Assembly (NCBI GenBank): GCA_903905735.1
Contig: CAIVHU010000121.1
Span: 24,989 to 88,988 of the forward strand
Direction of reading: 5' to 3'
DNA: 64,000 bases
Source of the DNA: an uncultured beta proteobacterium
Lineage (GTDB): Bacteria; Pseudomonadota; Gammaproteobacteria; Burkholderiales; Burkholderiaceae_C
Part shown: positions 42,845 to 52,128 of the stretch, in pieces
Numbering within the stretch: the stretch's first letter is position 1
Layout: each line of letters opens with the position of its first letter
Translations under genes and position numbers: made by a program
Notes under the pieces: generated by a model
Database searches by the model: none
Seen by the model: only the letters and a program-made list of their open reading frames with translations
Told to the model about the DNA's origin: nothing

Positions 42845-44536
42845 ATGACTCCCCAAGACATCCTGGCCCAGTTTGGCCCCCGCGAATCGATGGAATACGA
42901 CGTGGTCATCGTCGGCGCCGGCCCGGCGGGCCTGTCTACCGCCATCCGCCTCAAACAACTCGCCACTGAAAAGGGCAAGGACGTCTCGGTCGTCGTGCTG
43001 GAAAAAGGCTCGGAGCCTGGTGCCCACATCCTCTCCGGCGCGGTGCTTGACCCCAAATCGTTGACCGAACTCTTCCCCGACTGGAAAGCTATGGGCGCGC
43101 CGCTGAACCAGCCGGTGACGGACGAGGCCATGTTGTTCCTGAGCGAAGGCGGTGCCTACCGCACGCCCAACTTCCTGCTGCCCGAATGCAGCCAGAACCA
43201 CGGCAACTACATCATCAGCCTGGGCGCCCTGACCCGCTGGCTGGCCCAGCAGGCTGAAAACCTCGGTGTGGAAATCTTCCCCGGCTTTGCCGCTGCCGAG
43301 GTGTTGTACGACGAGTCCGGTGCCGTCAAAGGTGTAGCCACCGGCAACATGGGCATTGAGAAAAGCGGTGAACCCGGTCCCAATTTCCAGATCGGCATGG
43401 AACTGCTGGGCAAATACACCATCTTTGCCGAAGGCGCCCGTGGCAACCTCGGCAAGCAGTTGATCGAGAAATTCAAGCTTGACGCCGGATGTGACCCGCA
43501 AAGCTACGGCATCGGCATCAAGGAGTTGTGGGAAGTGGACCCGGCGCGCCATGAACCCGGCCTGGTGCTGCACACCGCCGGCTGGCCAATGGACGACAAA
43601 ACCTACGGCGGCTCCTTCCTGTACCACATGGAGGACAACAAGATTGCCCTGGGCTTCATCACTGGCTTGAACTACAGCAACCCCTATTTGAGCCCGTTTG
43701 AGGAATTCCAGCGCTGGAAGACGCATCCCAACATCCGCTGGTATCTGGAAAACTCAAAGGGCGAAATCACTGCAAAAAGAATAGCTTACGGCGCACGTGC
43801 CATAACCGCTGGCGGCCTTTTATCCTTGCCAAAGACGGTGTTCCCCGGTGGCGCGCTGGTGGGTTGTGATGCTGGTTACCTGAACGTGAGTCGCATCAAG
43901 GGCAGTCATGCCGCCATCAAGTCCGGCATGCTGGCAGCCGAAGCCGCGTTTGAAGCCGTAGCTGCGGGTCGCCAGCAGGACGAAATCAGCGCCTACCCGC
44001 AAGCCTTCAAGCAAAGCTGGCTTTACACCGAACTCAACAAGTCGCGCAACTTCAAGAGCTGGTTCAAGTACGGCCTGCGCGTGGGCACACTGATGAACGG
44101 GCTGGAACAGTTTGCCCTCAAAGGCAACATGTCCTGGACCATCCACCGCGACAAGCCGGATTACGCTTACCTGAAACCGGCATCGGAGTGCAAGCCGATT
44201 GAGTATCCGAAGCCAGACGGCAAGCTGACCTTTGACCGCTTGAGCAGCGTGTTCATCAGCAACACCAACCATGAAGAGAACCAGCCTGCGCACCTGACCT
44301 TGAGGGATGCGTCGGTCCCGGTGAACGTCAACCTGGCCAAGTACGCCGGGCCGGAGGCGCGCTACTGCCCGGCCGGGGTGTACGAATTTGTCAAGGACGA
44401 CAGTGGTAAAGACAAACTCCAGATCAATGCGCAGAACTGTGTGCATTGCAAGACCTGCGATATCAAGGACCCCACGCAAAACATCGTCTGGGTCACGCCC
44501 GAGGGCGGCGGCGGACCTAACTACGCGCAAATGTGA
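42845..44536 (+). CDS. etfD: Electron transfer flavoprotein-ubiquinone oxidoreductase
   Basis: A 563-aa inner-membrane enzyme that passes electrons from ETF (fed by acyl-CoA and related dehydrogenases) to ubiquinone. The FAD motif is YDVVIVGAGPAGLSTAIRL, GAHILSGAVLDP and EGARGNLGKQL follow, and the C-terminal 4Fe-4S cluster sits in ARYCPAGVYEF...NCVHCKTCDIKDPTQNIVWVTPEGGGGP. Length matches the family. A dispersed element overlies the conserved KRIAYGARAITAGGLLSLPK stretch without changing length. A small membrane-protein gene follows with overlapping stop and start. Confidence 0.95.
   Translation: MTPQDILAQFGPRESMEYDVVIVGAGPAGLSTAIRLKQLATEKGKDVSVVVLEKGSEPGAHILSGAVLDPKSLTELFPDWKAMGAPLNQPVTDEAMLFLSEGGAYRTPNFLLPECSQNHGNYIISLGALTRWLAQQAENLGVEIFPGFAAAEVLYDESGAVKGVATGNMGIEKSGEPGPNFQIGMELLGKYTIFAEGARGNLGKQLIEKFKLDAGCDPQSYGIGIKELWEVDPARHEPGLVLHTAGWPMDDKTYGGSFLYHMEDNKIALGFITGLNYSNPYLSPFEEFQRWKTHPNIRWYLENSKGEITAKRIAYGARAITAGGLLSLPKTVFPGGALVGCDAGYLNVSRIKGSHAAIKSGMLAAEAAFEAVAAGRQQDEISAYPQAFKQSWLYTELNKSRNFKSWFKYGLRVGTLMNGLEQFALKGNMSWTIHRDKPDYAYLKPASECKPIEYPKPDGKLTFDRLSSVFISNTNHEENQPAHLTLRDASVPVNVNLAKYAGPEARYCPAGVYEFVKDDSGKDKLQINAQNCVHCKTCDIKDPTQNIVWVTPEGGGGPNYAQM
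43772..43824 (+). repeat. Dispersed element, copy 10 (inside ETF-QO gene)
   Basis: CAAAAAGAATAGCTTACGGCGCAC, GTGCCATAACCGCTGGCGGCCTTTTATCC. Sense and in frame, over the conserved YGARAI..GGL.S.PK block. Codons AGA, ATA and TTA stand out against the GC-rich surroundings. Confidence 0.7.
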
Positions 44537-44868
44537 TGCAACCCACTTTGCCGATCAAGCCACATTGGTCCAATGACCCACAGGGGCCGTGGTACCGCTG
44601 GCGCGGTTACACCGTGCGCTGGCTGCTGTTTGGGCTGATCGTCAGCGTATTTCAGCCAGCCAACGGCGAGAACAACCCGCTCTGGCTGCAAAAGCTGGAT
44701 CAGGCGCTGATGGGTTTGTCGTTTGGTTCAGTCTGTGCGCTGGTTTTTACCTTTTCTGAAAACAGGTTCAACACGCCTCGCGTGGCGTGGAAGTCCTGGC
44801 TGATCGTGCTGGGCACCTGGCTGGTGGTCAAGGTGCTGTTTGTCAGCGCCATCGCGCTGATCGGCTGA
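44536..44868 (+). CDS. Small membrane protein of unknown function
   Basis: A 110-aa protein with two hydrophobic segments (RWLLFGLIVSVFQPA and WLIVLGTWLVVKVLFVSAIALIG) and a central loop with LDQALMGLSFGSVCALVFTFSENRFNTPR. Its ATG shares bases with the ETF-QO stop (TGATG), so it is probably coupled. I do not recognise a family; codon use looks normal for the region, which supports a real gene. Confidence 0.65.
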   Translation: MQPTLPIKPHWSNDPQGPWYRWRGYTVRWLLFGLIVSVFQPANGENNPLWLQKLDQALMGLSFGSVCALVFTFSENRFNTPRVAWKSWLIVLGTWLVVKVLFVSAIALIG

Positions 44869-44882
44869 TCATCGCCGACGGG

Positions 44883-45440
44883 TCAGGGGCGGCGAAAAGC
44901 AATTTGCTGGGATGCCCAATATGTGGCGTTCAGGGAGTCCAGCCGAACCTTGCCACCCGTGGAAGGCGCATGAACGAAACGCCCCTCACCCACGTATATG
45001 CCCGCATGCGTCACCGTATCGCGCTGGGCAAACAGCACCAGGTCGCCCGTGCGCACATACTCGTCGGCGACGGGCGTACCCCAGAATTGAAGTCTTGCCA
45101 CCGTGCGCGGCGGCACCAGCCCCGCGCTTGACCGATAAACGTAGCCGATCAGGCCACTGCAGTCAAAACCGCTCTCAGGCGTATTGCCACCAAAGCGGTA
45201 AGGCGTATCGATAAGGCTCATGGCGGACAGGGTGACATCACCCGCCTGCTCTGGCGTCAGGCGTGAGGGAATGTCGGGTGCCGACGACGCAGCCGAGCCA
45301 TATTGGATTGCCGGGTGCGGCTGCCAGCCGCGTTGCGCCGGGGGCGTAGTGCCGCAACCGGCCAGGGTGATCGCCAGCGCGACCCAAACCAGGCCATGCC
45401 GCCTGGACTTGACTAAGCCTTCATCCAGCACCATGTCCAT
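44883..45440 (-). CDS. NlpC/P60 (C40) peptidoglycan endopeptidase lipoprotein
   Basis: A 185-aa exported protein with a lipobox (TLAGC) near residue 28 and an NlpC/P60 domain from about residue 65. The catalytic Cys is in GFDCSGLIGYVY, the His in VTHAGIYVGEGRFVHAP. Enzymes of this type (Spr/MepS-like) cut peptidoglycan peptide bonds. It is convergent with the small membrane protein and follows the 81-aa gene on the same strand. Confidence 0.9.
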   Translation of the reverse strand: MDMVLDEGLVKSRRHGLVWVALAITLAGCGTTPPAQRGWQPHPAIQYGSAASSAPDIPSRLTPEQAGDVTLSAMSLIDTPYRFGGNTPESGFDCSGLIGYVYRSSAGLVPPRTVARLQFWGTPVADEYVRTGDLVLFAQRDTVTHAGIYVGEGRFVHAPSTGGKVRLDSLNATYWASQQIAFRRP

Positions 45441-45455
45441 GTACCCGTGCGTACA

Positions 45456-45701
45456 TCACTTCCACCGCACTGCCAGCAAAACAATCAAGGTCGCGCCAAT
45501 CGACCACAGCAGCCAGGCCTGCGACACCGCGTAGGGGAACACCATCAAAGCCAGGCCGATCCAGGTGAACTCGGCGCGCTTGGTTTGCTTGCCACGGCGA
45601 AAGGCCAGCAAACCGATCACCAAAAACACCACGATGCCGGCGATGAAAGCGGTCTGGTTAGACACCAAGCCCAGAAATAAAGAGTTGTTCGAGTTATTCA
45701 T
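45456..45701 (-). CDS. Small two-helix membrane protein of unknown function
   Basis: An 81-aa protein with two to three hydrophobic segments (TAFIAGIVVFLVIGLLAF, FTWIGLALMVFPYAVSQAWLLWSIGATLIVLLAV) and a basic loop RRGKQTKRAE. The pattern is a plausible small inner-membrane protein, seen before as short hypothetical proteins in Burkholderiales. Divergent from the glycine riboswitch leader of gcvT. Confidence 0.65.
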   Translation of the reverse strand: MNNSNNSLFLGLVSNQTAFIAGIVVFLVIGLLAFRRGKQTKRAEFTWIGLALMVFPYAVSQAWLLWSIGATLIVLLAVRWK

Positions 45702-45762
45702 GCAGAGTTTGTCAACTTGTTACAACGAGCATGCATTATCGGTCGTGCAGGTAGAATTCATA

Positions 45763-46038
45763 GCGTCAGGAGAGCGCGGCCCCAACCAACTGGTTATGTG
45801 GCAGCCGCCGAAGGCGCAGAACCGCTGATTGCAGTGGTTTGAACGCTCAGGCAAAAGGACTGACAACCGTTTTTCACTCGCCAGAGTTCAAAACGTATCC
45901 CCACTGGAGAGAGGCGCATCACCTAAAACGTGAGTCGCCCACCGAAGGAGCAACCCGCAGTCAGCCCGCCGCTTTGGCAGGCCACGGCCCGGCGAATCTC
46001 TCAGGTAAAGCGGACAGCGGGAGCAGCCTGTGGCCAGA
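45763..46038 (+). ncRNA. Tandem glycine riboswitch upstream of gcvT
   Basis: Two aptamers in series. The first has AGGAGAGCG, GCCGCCGAAGGCGCAGAACC and CGCTCAGGCAAAAGGACTGAC; the second has CTGGAGAGAGGCGC, CCACCGAAGGAGCAACCC and AATCTCTCAGGTAAAGCGGACAG. These are the conserved P1/P3 elements of the glycine riboswitch, in the classic tandem arrangement that turns on the glycine cleavage operon when glycine is abundant. Confidence 0.95.
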
Positions 46039-46070
46039 CACTCTGTGTCGTCACGGATTTTTTTTGTCTG
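46035..46070 (+). terminator. Candidate riboswitch expression platform
   Basis: GACAC-TCT-GTGTC hairpin, then TCACGGA and eight T residues; CAGACA at 46035 can also pair with TGTCTG at 46065 across the T-run. Between the second aptamer and the gcvT ribosome site (TGGAG). Whether control is by termination or RBS access is not clear from sequence. Confidence 0.5.
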
Positions 46071-46085
46071 CCCCTGGAGTGACTG

Positions 46086-47234
46086 ATGTCCGCATCGCCT
46101 GAAGCGCTTTTGAACGTTCCCCTCAATGACCTGCACGTCGCACTCGGCGCGCGCATGGTGCCATTTGCCGGTTACAGCATGCCGGTGCAATACCCCAGCG
46201 GCCTGATGGCAGAGCACAAACACACCCGCACCGCTGCGGGCCTGTTTGACGTGTCGCACATGGGCCAGTTGCGACTGGTCGGCCCCGATGCAGCGGCTGC
46301 GCTGGAAGCCCGGCTGCCGGTCGATGTGATTGACTTGGCGGTGGGCAAACAGCGTTACGGCCTGTTGCTCAATGACGAGGGCGGCATCATCGACGACCTG
46401 ATGTTTTTCCGCCAGGCCGCGAACGAGATTTTTGTCATCGTCAACGGCGCCTGCAAGGTCGGCGACATCGTCCATATCCAGGCCAAGATCGGATCGCGCT
46501 GCGAGGTGATCCCAATGCCCGAATATTCCCTGCTGGCGCTGCAAGGCCCGCAGGCGGTGAACGCGCTATCGCGGCTGGCACCTGGGGTGGAAAAGCTGGT
46601 GTTCATGACCGGCGGCAACTTCACCGTCAGCACCGGCTCGCAAGACATTCACGTGTTCCTGACCCGCAGCGGCTACACCGGCGAGGATGGCTTCGAGATT
46701 TCGGTGCACGAATCCGACGCACTGGCGCTGGCCAAGGCCTTGTTGGCGCAGCCTGAAGTCAAGCCGATCGGCCTGGGCGCGCGCAACTCGCTGCGTTTGG
46801 AAGCCGGGCTGCCGCTGTACGGCAACGACATCGACGCCACCACCACCCCGGTCGAAGCCAGTCTCAACTGGGCCATACAAAAGGTGCGCCGCACGGGTGG
46901 TGCGCGCGCAGGCGGTTTTCCAGGTGCTTCAAAAATACTAGCGCAACTCGCAGATTCAACGGGGGCTAAAAGTCGAAAACGTGTTGGACTCATGGCACTG
47001 GAGCGCATCCCCGTGCGTGAACACACCGAGCTGCAAGACCTTCATGGCACACGCATTGGTGAAGTCACCAGCGGCCTGCTCGGCCCCACCATCGACCACC
47101 CCATTGCCATGGGTTACCTGCCACCCGCCATGGCAACCGTGGGCACCCATGTCAACGCCATTGTGCGTGGCAAGCCCGTCAAAATGGAAGTGGTGGCTAT
47201 GCCTTTTGTGCCGACCAACTATTTCCGTGGCTAA
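46086..47234 (+). CDS. gcvT: Glycine cleavage system T protein (aminomethyltransferase)
   Basis: A 382-aa protein that moves the methylene from aminomethyl-lipoyl GcvH to tetrahydrofolate. [62 protein letters not shown] and [20 protein letters not shown] are the standard blocks. RBS TGGAG precedes ATG 46086. A dispersed element lies in frame near [23 protein letters not shown], a region where homologues show a short variable loop before the conserved RVGL, so some extra residues may be element-derived. Confidence 0.95.
   Translation: MSASPEALLNVPLNDLHVALGARMVPFAGYSMPVQYPSGLMAEHKHTRTAAGLFDVSHMGQLRLVGPDAAAALEARLPVDVIDLAVGKQRYGLLLNDEGGIIDDLMFFRQAANEIFVIVNGACKVGDIVHIQAKIGSRCEVIPMPEYSLLALQGPQAVNALSRLAPGVEKLVFMTGGNFTVSTGSQDIHVFLTRSGYTGEDGFEISVHESDALALAKALLAQPEVKPIGLGARNSLRLEAGLPLYGNDIDATTTPVEASLNWAIQKVRRTGGARAGGFPGASKILAQLADSTGAKSRKRVGLMALERIPVREHTELQDLHGTRIGEVTSGLLGPTIDHPIAMGYLPPAMATVGTHVNAIVRGKPVKMEVVAMPFVPTNYFRG
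46928..46980 (+). repeat. Dispersed element, copy 11 (inside gcvT)
   Basis: TTCAAAAATACTAGCGCAACTC, CAACGGGGGCTAAAAGTCGAAAA. Sense and in frame, before the conserved RVGL block. The GGGGGCTA variant is shared with the two gcvP copies. Confidence 0.75.
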
Positions 47235-47303
47235 CGGCAAGAAGCAAATAGCCAAATTGTCAACCAACGCCTTGTTCAATGCAGTTTGCAACACAGCGTC
47301 TAG

Positions 47304-47412
47304 CAGCGTGCGCTGGGTGCGTAACGCAGCGAAGTCAAGGAGGAGGCTTGGGGCAACAGCCCCAAGCCGGGGGACATGAGCGGAGTTACGCACCCAGCGT
47401 GCGCTGCGGGTA
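47304..47412 (+). repeat. Nested palindrome between gcvT and gcvH
   Basis: Outer arms CTGGGTGCGTAAC (47313) and GTTACGCACCCAG (47385) enclose an inner 10-bp stem GGCTTGGGGC-AACA-GCCCCAAGCC. The arms are flanked by matching CAGCGTGCG/GCGTGCGCTG. It could be a REP/MITE-like mobile palindrome or a strong transcript structure. Confidence 0.7.
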
Positions 47413-47425
47413 AAAAGTCAAACAC

Positions 47426-47500
47426 TTCAAGTTCAAGTTCAAGTTCAAGTTCAAGTTCAAGTTCAAGTTCAAGTTCAAGTTCAAGTTCAAGTTCAAGTTC
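47426..47500 (+). repeat. Hexanucleotide tandem repeat (TTCAAG x 12.5)
   Basis: Twelve perfect TTCAAG units plus TTC, in the leader of gcvH 40 bp before its start codon. No interruption is visible. Tracts of this type change copy number by slippage; being noncoding here, a change would alter leader length or structure, not frame. Confidence 0.97.
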
Positions 47501-47539
47501 ATTTATTCAATCGTTTCAACTCAAATCACGGAGCATCAC

Positions 47540-47914
47540 ATGAGCATCAAATACACCCCCGACCACGAATGGGTCCAGATCGACGGCAACCACGCCACCG
47601 TAGGCATCACCCACCATGCGCAGGACGCGCTGGGCGACGTGGTATTTGTCGATCTGCCCGAAGTCGGCAAAACCTACGCTGCCAAAGACGCGGCCGCCGT
47701 GGTCGAGTCAGTCAAGGCCGCCGCTGACGTATACATGCCCGCCAACGGCGTCGTCACCGAAGTCAATGAAGCCTTGCGTGCTGACCCAGCCCTGGCCAAC
47801 TCCGACCCGCTGGGCGCGGGCTGGTTCTTCAAGATGGCCCTGGCCAACCCGGCCGAGCTCGACGGCCTGATGGACGAAACCAGCTACACCACTTTTGCCG
47901 CTGACGCGCACTAA
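47540..47914 (+). CDS. gcvH: Glycine cleavage system H protein
   Basis: A 124-aa lipoyl carrier shuttling the aminomethyl group among GcvP, GcvT and the L protein. The lipoylated lysine is in VVESVKAAADVYMP near residue 60; YTPDHEWVQIDGNHATVGIT and GWFFKMAL are the family ends. The start follows the TTCAAG tract and a weak ACGGAG site. gcvP follows 18 bp later. Confidence 0.95.
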   Translation: MSIKYTPDHEWVQIDGNHATVGITHHAQDALGDVVFVDLPEVGKTYAAKDAAAVVESVKAAADVYMPANGVVTEVNEALRADPALANSDPLGAGWFFKMALANPAELDGLMDETSYTTFAADAH

Positions 47915-47932
47915 AAAGCCCGAGCCACTGCC

Positions 47933-50848
47933 ATGCCCCAAACCCCCACCCTGTCCGAGTTAGAGAACGCCAGCGAATTCATCGCGCGCCACATTGGCAT
48001 CGATACAGCTGACGAAGTCGTCATGCTGCAAGCCGTCGGGGCCACCTCGCGCGCTGCGCTGATGGACGAGATCGTGCCAAGCGCCATTCGCCGCAGCCAG
48101 CCGATGGCGATACCCCCTGCCATTTCGGAGGCCGCCGCGCTGGCCGAACTCAAAGCCATTGCCGCCAAAAACAAGGTGTTCAAGAGCTACATCGGCCAGG
48201 GCTATTACGACACCTACACGCCGGGCGTGATCCTGCGCAACATCCTGGAAAACCCCGCCTGGTACACCGCCTACACGCCGTACCAGGCTGAAATCAGCCA
48301 GGGCCGCATGGAGGCGCTGATCAACTTCCAGACCATGATCACCGACCTGACCGCCATGCCGATGGCCAACGCGTCGATGCTCGATGAAGCCACCGCTGCG
48401 GCTGAGGCCATGACGCTGGCGCTGCGCGCAGGCAAGTCCAAATCGACCACCTTCCTGGTCGATGACGAGGTGCTGCCGCAAACGCTGGCGGTGATCCAGA
48501 CCCGCGCCGAGCCGCTGGGCATCACGGTCAAAGTGTGCAAAGCCGACGAGGCACTGGCGCAGGACAGCTTTGCCGTGCTGCTGCAGTACCCCGGTGTCAG
48601 CGGCACGGTGCGCGACGACCGCGAGCTGATCGCCGACTACAAGGACAAAGGCGGTGTGGTCATTTTGGCCGCCGACCTGCTGGCGCTCACCTTGCTGACG
48701 CCACCCGGTGAACTGGGTGCGGACATCGCCATCGGCACCACCCAGCGTTTTGGCATGCCCATGGGCAATGGTGGCCCGCACGCTGCTTACATGGCCTGCC
48801 GCGACGCGTTCAAGCGCAGCATGCCTGGCCGACTGGTCGGCGTGAGTGTCGATGTGCACGGCAACCCGGCCTACCGGCTGGCGCTGCAAACCCGCGAGCA
48901 GCACATCCGCCGCGAAAAAGCCACCTCCAACATCTGCACTGCGCAGGTGCTGCCGGCGGTGATCGCCAGCATGTACGCCGTCTATCACGGCCCGGCGGGA
49001 CTCAAGCGCATCGCCCAGCGCGTGGCGGCTTTGACGGCGGTGCTGGCGGCCGGGTTGGAGTCGCTGGGTTACACCGTGGCCAACACCACCGCCTTTGACA
49101 CGCTCACCGTCGAGACCGGTGATGCTACTGCTTCGATAGCTTTCAACGCAGTCAAGACGGGGGCTAACCTGCGATTTGTGTCTGCAGACAGCCTGGGTAT
49201 CTCGCTGGATGAGACCACCACGCGTGCGGATGTGGAATCGGTCTGGTCCTTCTTTGCCGACGCTGTCAGCGGCTGGCCCAACACCGCCAATCGTGGACAA
49301 ACCGGTGGTCGGGGCCGCACGCTGACCTTCTCGCAGGTGGAGTCACTGGCCGACACGCTGTTGCCCGCCGCCCTGCTGCGCACCAGCGCCTACCTGACGC
49401 ATCCGGTGTTCAATACGCACCACAGCGAAACCGGCATGTTGCGCTACATCCGCCGCCTCTCGGACTTTGACCTGGCGCTGGACCGCACCATGATCCCGCT
49501 GGGCAGTTGCACCATGAAGCTCAATGCCACGTCCGAGATGATCCCGATCACCTGGCCGGAGTTCGCAGGCATCCACCCGTTTGCTCCGGATGACCAGCGT
49601 CTGGGCTATGCCGAGCTGGATGCGCAGTTGCGCGACTGGTTGTGCCAGGCCACCGGTTACACGGGCATCAGTCTGCAGCCCAACGCGGGCAGCCAGGGGG
49701 AATACGCCGGCATGCTGGCGATTCGCGGCTACCACGCATCACGCGGTGAAGCGCACCGCAACATCTGCCTGATCCCCAGCAGCGCGCACGGCACCAACCC
49801 CGCCAGCGCCACCATGGTCGGCATGAAGGTCGTGGTGACCGCCTGCGACGCCCAGGGCAATGTGGACATGGCCGATTTGAAGGCCAAATGTGAACAACAC
49901 AGCGCCAACCTAGCCGCGATGATGATCACCTACCCGAGCACTCACGGGGTGTTTGAGACCAACGTCAAAGACCTGTGCGCGCTGGTGCACAGCCACGGCG
50001 GGCGCGTGTATGTCGATGGTGCCAACATGAACGCGCTGGTCGGGCTGGCCGCGCCGGGCGAGTTTGGCGGCGACGTGAGCCATTTGAACCTGCACAAGAC
50101 TTTCTGCATCCCGCACGGCGGTGGCGGCCCCGGTGTCGGCCCGGTGTGTGTGGTGGCCGATCTGGTGCCATTTTTGCCCGGCCATGGGGTCGGGGCGGTA
50201 TCAGCCGCGCCGTTAGGCAATGCTGCCGTGCTGCCGATCAGCTGGATGTACTGCCGCATGATGGGTGCTGCTGGCCTGAAAGCCGCCACCGAGGTCGCCA
50301 TCCTGAGCGCCAACTACATCAGCGCCCGCCTCAAAGACCACTTCCCGACGCTCTACACCAGCGTGCCGGTGGACGGAAAACCCGGTCGCGTGGCGCATGA
50401 ATGTATTCTGGACGTGCGCCAACTCAAAGAAGCGACCGGTGGTGCCAACGGCATCAGCGCCGAAGACGTGACCAAACGCCTGATGGACTTCGGCTTTCAC
50501 GCCCCCACGCTGAGTTTCCCGGTGCCGGGCACGCTGATGGTGGAACCCACCGAAAGCGAAACGTTGGAAGAGCTGGACCGTTTCATCAACGCGATGATAG
50601 CCATCCGCGCCGAGATCGCCAAAGTGCAAAGTGGCGAGTGGCCGCAGGACAACAACCCGCTGAAAAACGCCCCACATACCGCCTCGTCGCTATTGAATTC
50701 AGAGTGGACTCGGCCCTATGCACGGGGGCTAGCAGCATTTCCAGTACCTGAACTCAAGCAGAGCAAATACTGGCCACCGGTGGGCCGCATCGACAACGTT
50801 TATGGCGACCGCCACCTGTTCTGCTCGTGCGTGCCGGTCAGCGCGTAA
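47933..50848 (+). CDS. gcvP: Glycine dehydrogenase (decarboxylating), P protein
   Basis: A 971-aa PLP enzyme that decarboxylates glycine and loads GcvH. It is the single-chain form with two homologous halves: N-terminal FIARHIG...[40 protein letters not shown] and C-terminal [15 protein letters not shown]. The PLP lysine is in [18 protein letters not shown] near residue 720. Two dispersed elements lie in frame: one near [20 protein letters not shown] (variable), one near the C-terminal conserved [14 protein letters not shown]. No serine hydroxymethyltransferase or sdaA gene follows in the window. Confidence 0.97.
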   Translation: MPQTPTLSELENASEFIARHIGIDTADEVVMLQAVGATSRAALMDEIVPSAIRRSQPMAIPPAISEAAALAELKAIAAKNKVFKSYIGQGYYDTYTPGVILRNILENPAWYTAYTPYQAEISQGRMEALINFQTMITDLTAMPMANASMLDEATAAAEAMTLALRAGKSKSTTFLVDDEVLPQTLAVIQTRAEPLGITVKVCKADEALAQDSFAVLLQYPGVSGTVRDDRELIADYKDKGGVVILAADLLALTLLTPPGELGADIAIGTTQRFGMPMGNGGPHAAYMACRDAFKRSMPGRLVGVSVDVHGNPAYRLALQTREQHIRREKATSNICTAQVLPAVIASMYAVYHGPAGLKRIAQRVAALTAVLAAGLESLGYTVANTTAFDTLTVETGDATASIAFNAVKTGANLRFVSADSLGISLDETTTRADVESVWSFFADAVSGWPNTANRGQTGGRGRTLTFSQVESLADTLLPAALLRTSAYLTHPVFNTHHSETGMLRYIRRLSDFDLALDRTMIPLGSCTMKLNATSEMIPITWPEFAGIHPFAPDDQRLGYAELDAQLRDWLCQATGYTGISLQPNAGSQGEYAGMLAIRGYHASRGEAHRNICLIPSSAHGTNPASATMVGMKVVVTACDAQGNVDMADLKAKCEQHSANLAAMMITYPSTHGVFETNVKDLCALVHSHGGRVYVDGANMNALVGLAAPGEFGGDVSHLNLHKTFCIPHGGGGPGVGPVCVVADLVPFLPGHGVGAVSAAPLGNAAVLPISWMYCRMMGAAGLKAATEVAILSANYISARLKDHFPTLYTSVPVDGKPGRVAHECILDVRQLKEATGGANGISAEDVTKRLMDFGFHAPTLSFPVPGTLMVEPTESETLEELDRFINAMIAIRAEIAKVQSGEWPQDNNPLKNAPHTASSLLNSEWTRPYARGLAAFPVPELKQSKYWPPVGRIDNVYGDRHLFCSCVPVSA
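49129..49178 (+). repeat. Dispersed element, copy 12 (inside gcvP, middle)
   Basis: TGCTTCGATAGCTTTCAACGCAG, AAGACGGGGGCTAACCTGCGATTT. Sense and in frame; ATA-GCT phase as in mutL copy 7 and ETF-QO copy 10. Confidence 0.75.
50685..50742 (+). repeat. Dispersed element, copy 13 (inside gcvP, 3' end)
   Basis: TCGCTATTGAATTCAGAG, then GGCCCTATGCACGGGGGCTAGCAGCATTT. Degenerate left half, clear right half. Overlies the conserved EWTRPY.R..AAFP block of GcvP. Confidence 0.6.
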
Positions 50849-50862
50849 AGTTTGAAACACGC

Positions 50863-50887
50863 CCCGGACTCGCCGTGCGGGTCCGGG
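50863..50887. terminator. Stem-loop between convergent gcvP and chemoreceptor genes
   Basis: CCCGGAC-TCGCCGTGCGG-GTCCGGG, a 7-bp GC-only stem with an 11-nt loop, in the 48-bp gap between two convergent stops. No clear T-run; a possible bidirectional terminator. Confidence 0.5.
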
Positions 50888-50896
50888 ACGCTGACA

Positions 50897-52030
50897 CTAC
50901 AACTTGAAACCGCCCACCGCTTGCTTCAGCGCGGTGGCCTGCTCTTGCAGGGTGTGTGATGCTGCTTGAGCGCGCTCGGCGGTTTCCTCATTCTGGCGCG
51001 CCATGGATTCCAGCACGTGGATGGCGCTGTTGACCTCGTCCATACCACCAGCTTGCTGCTGCGCCGAGGCACTGATGCCCGTGACCGTGTCACTCACCTG
51101 ATGCACCGAGCTGACGATGTCGTCCATGGTGCTCAAGGCCTGTTGCACCTGGCTGGAGCCTGCCGCTACCTTGCTGACTGAGGTGTCGATCAGCGTCTTG
51201 ATCTCTCGCGCGGCCTCGGCACTGCGCCCGGCGAGGCCGCGCACCTCACTGGCCACCACCGCAAAACCGCGCCCCTGTTCACCGGCGCGGGCGGCTTCCA
51301 CCGCCGCGTTGAGCGCCAGGATATTGGTCTGAAACGCGATGCCGTCAATCACGCTGATGATGTCGGCAATTTTTTGCGAGCTCTGGTTGATCTCCTGCGT
51401 GGTGCTCACCACCTGCCCCACCGCTTGTCCGCCGCGCGTGGCCACCTCGCACGCCTGCAGCGCCATGGCGGTCACGCGGTGCGCCGCCTCGGAGGACTGT
51501 TGAACGTTGTGGGTGACTTCTTCGACCCGCTGGGCTGTGGTGCTGAGCTGGCTCACCGTCTGGTCGGTGCGCTGGCTCAGGTCGAGGTTATCGCGGGCAA
51601 TTTCCATTGACACCGCCGAAACGCGCTCAGAGGCCTGGCCGATGGCCCCCAGCGTGGACTCCAGCGTGGTGGCCACACGCTGCACCGAGTCCAGCAGACT
51701 GCCGGGTGCGGCGGGCGGGATGTGGCAATGCAACTGGCCGCCCGCCATCTGCGCCAGGATGTCGCTGGCCAGCGACGGGTCACCACCCAGCACCTGCAAG
51801 GCAGTGCGGCGAATCCACACCGTGACCCCCAGGCACGCCAGCACACAGATCACGGTCAAAATGCCTGCGCCCCAGCCACCAATCACCAGATAGCCGGCAA
51901 TCTCGCTGGCATGGACGGTCACGGCCTGTTTCTGAATCCACCAGGCACCCAGCGCCACGGCGGAGCCCGCCCCAGCCACCATCACGGTGGGCACCAGCAT
52001 CGAAAACGTCAGCTTCTGGGTGTAATTCAT
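50897..52030 (-). CDS. Methyl-accepting chemotaxis protein
   Basis: A 377-aa receptor with two N-terminal transmembrane helices (LVPTVMVAGAGSAVALGAWW and YLVIGGWGAGILTVICVLACLGVTVWI) enclosing a periplasmic loop of only about 25 residues. The cytoplasmic signalling domain carries the highly conserved hairpin tip VIDGIAFQTNILALNAAVEAARAGEQGRGFAVVASEVR. Start ATG 52030 has AAGAGGTAG upstream. With almost no ligand domain it may sense through the membrane or act with other receptors. Confidence 0.93.
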   Translation of the reverse strand: MNYTQKLTFSMLVPTVMVAGAGSAVALGAWWIQKQAVTVHASEIAGYLVIGGWGAGILTVICVLACLGVTVWIRRTALQVLGGDPSLASDILAQMAGGQLHCHIPPAAPGSLLDSVQRVATTLESTLGAIGQASERVSAVSMEIARDNLDLSQRTDQTVSQLSTTAQRVEEVTHNVQQSSEAAHRVTAMALQACEVATRGGQAVGQVVSTTQEINQSSQKIADIISVIDGIAFQTNILALNAAVEAARAGEQGRGFAVVASEVRGLAGRSAEAAREIKTLIDTSVSKVAAGSSQVQQALSTMDDIVSSVHQVSDTVTGISASAQQQAGGMDEVNSAIHVLESMARQNEETAERAQAASHTLQEQATALKQAVGGFKL

Positions 52031-52128
52031 CGCACTACCTCTTGTTTTGTCAGGCTGCATGACCGCTCACCTGAGCATTCTAGAGACAGCGCCTCCCCGG
52101 TCCGTGATCCGGCTGCGTGCCAACTGCC

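Noticed and set aside
47426-47500. TTCAAG tract as part of a CRISPR array or coding repeat
   Set aside because: Units are contiguous 6-mers without spacers and no ORF runs through them into gcvH.
47960-49300. 446-aa minus-strand ORF opposite gcvP
   Set aside because: Shadow of a strongly conserved gene; no motif of its own.
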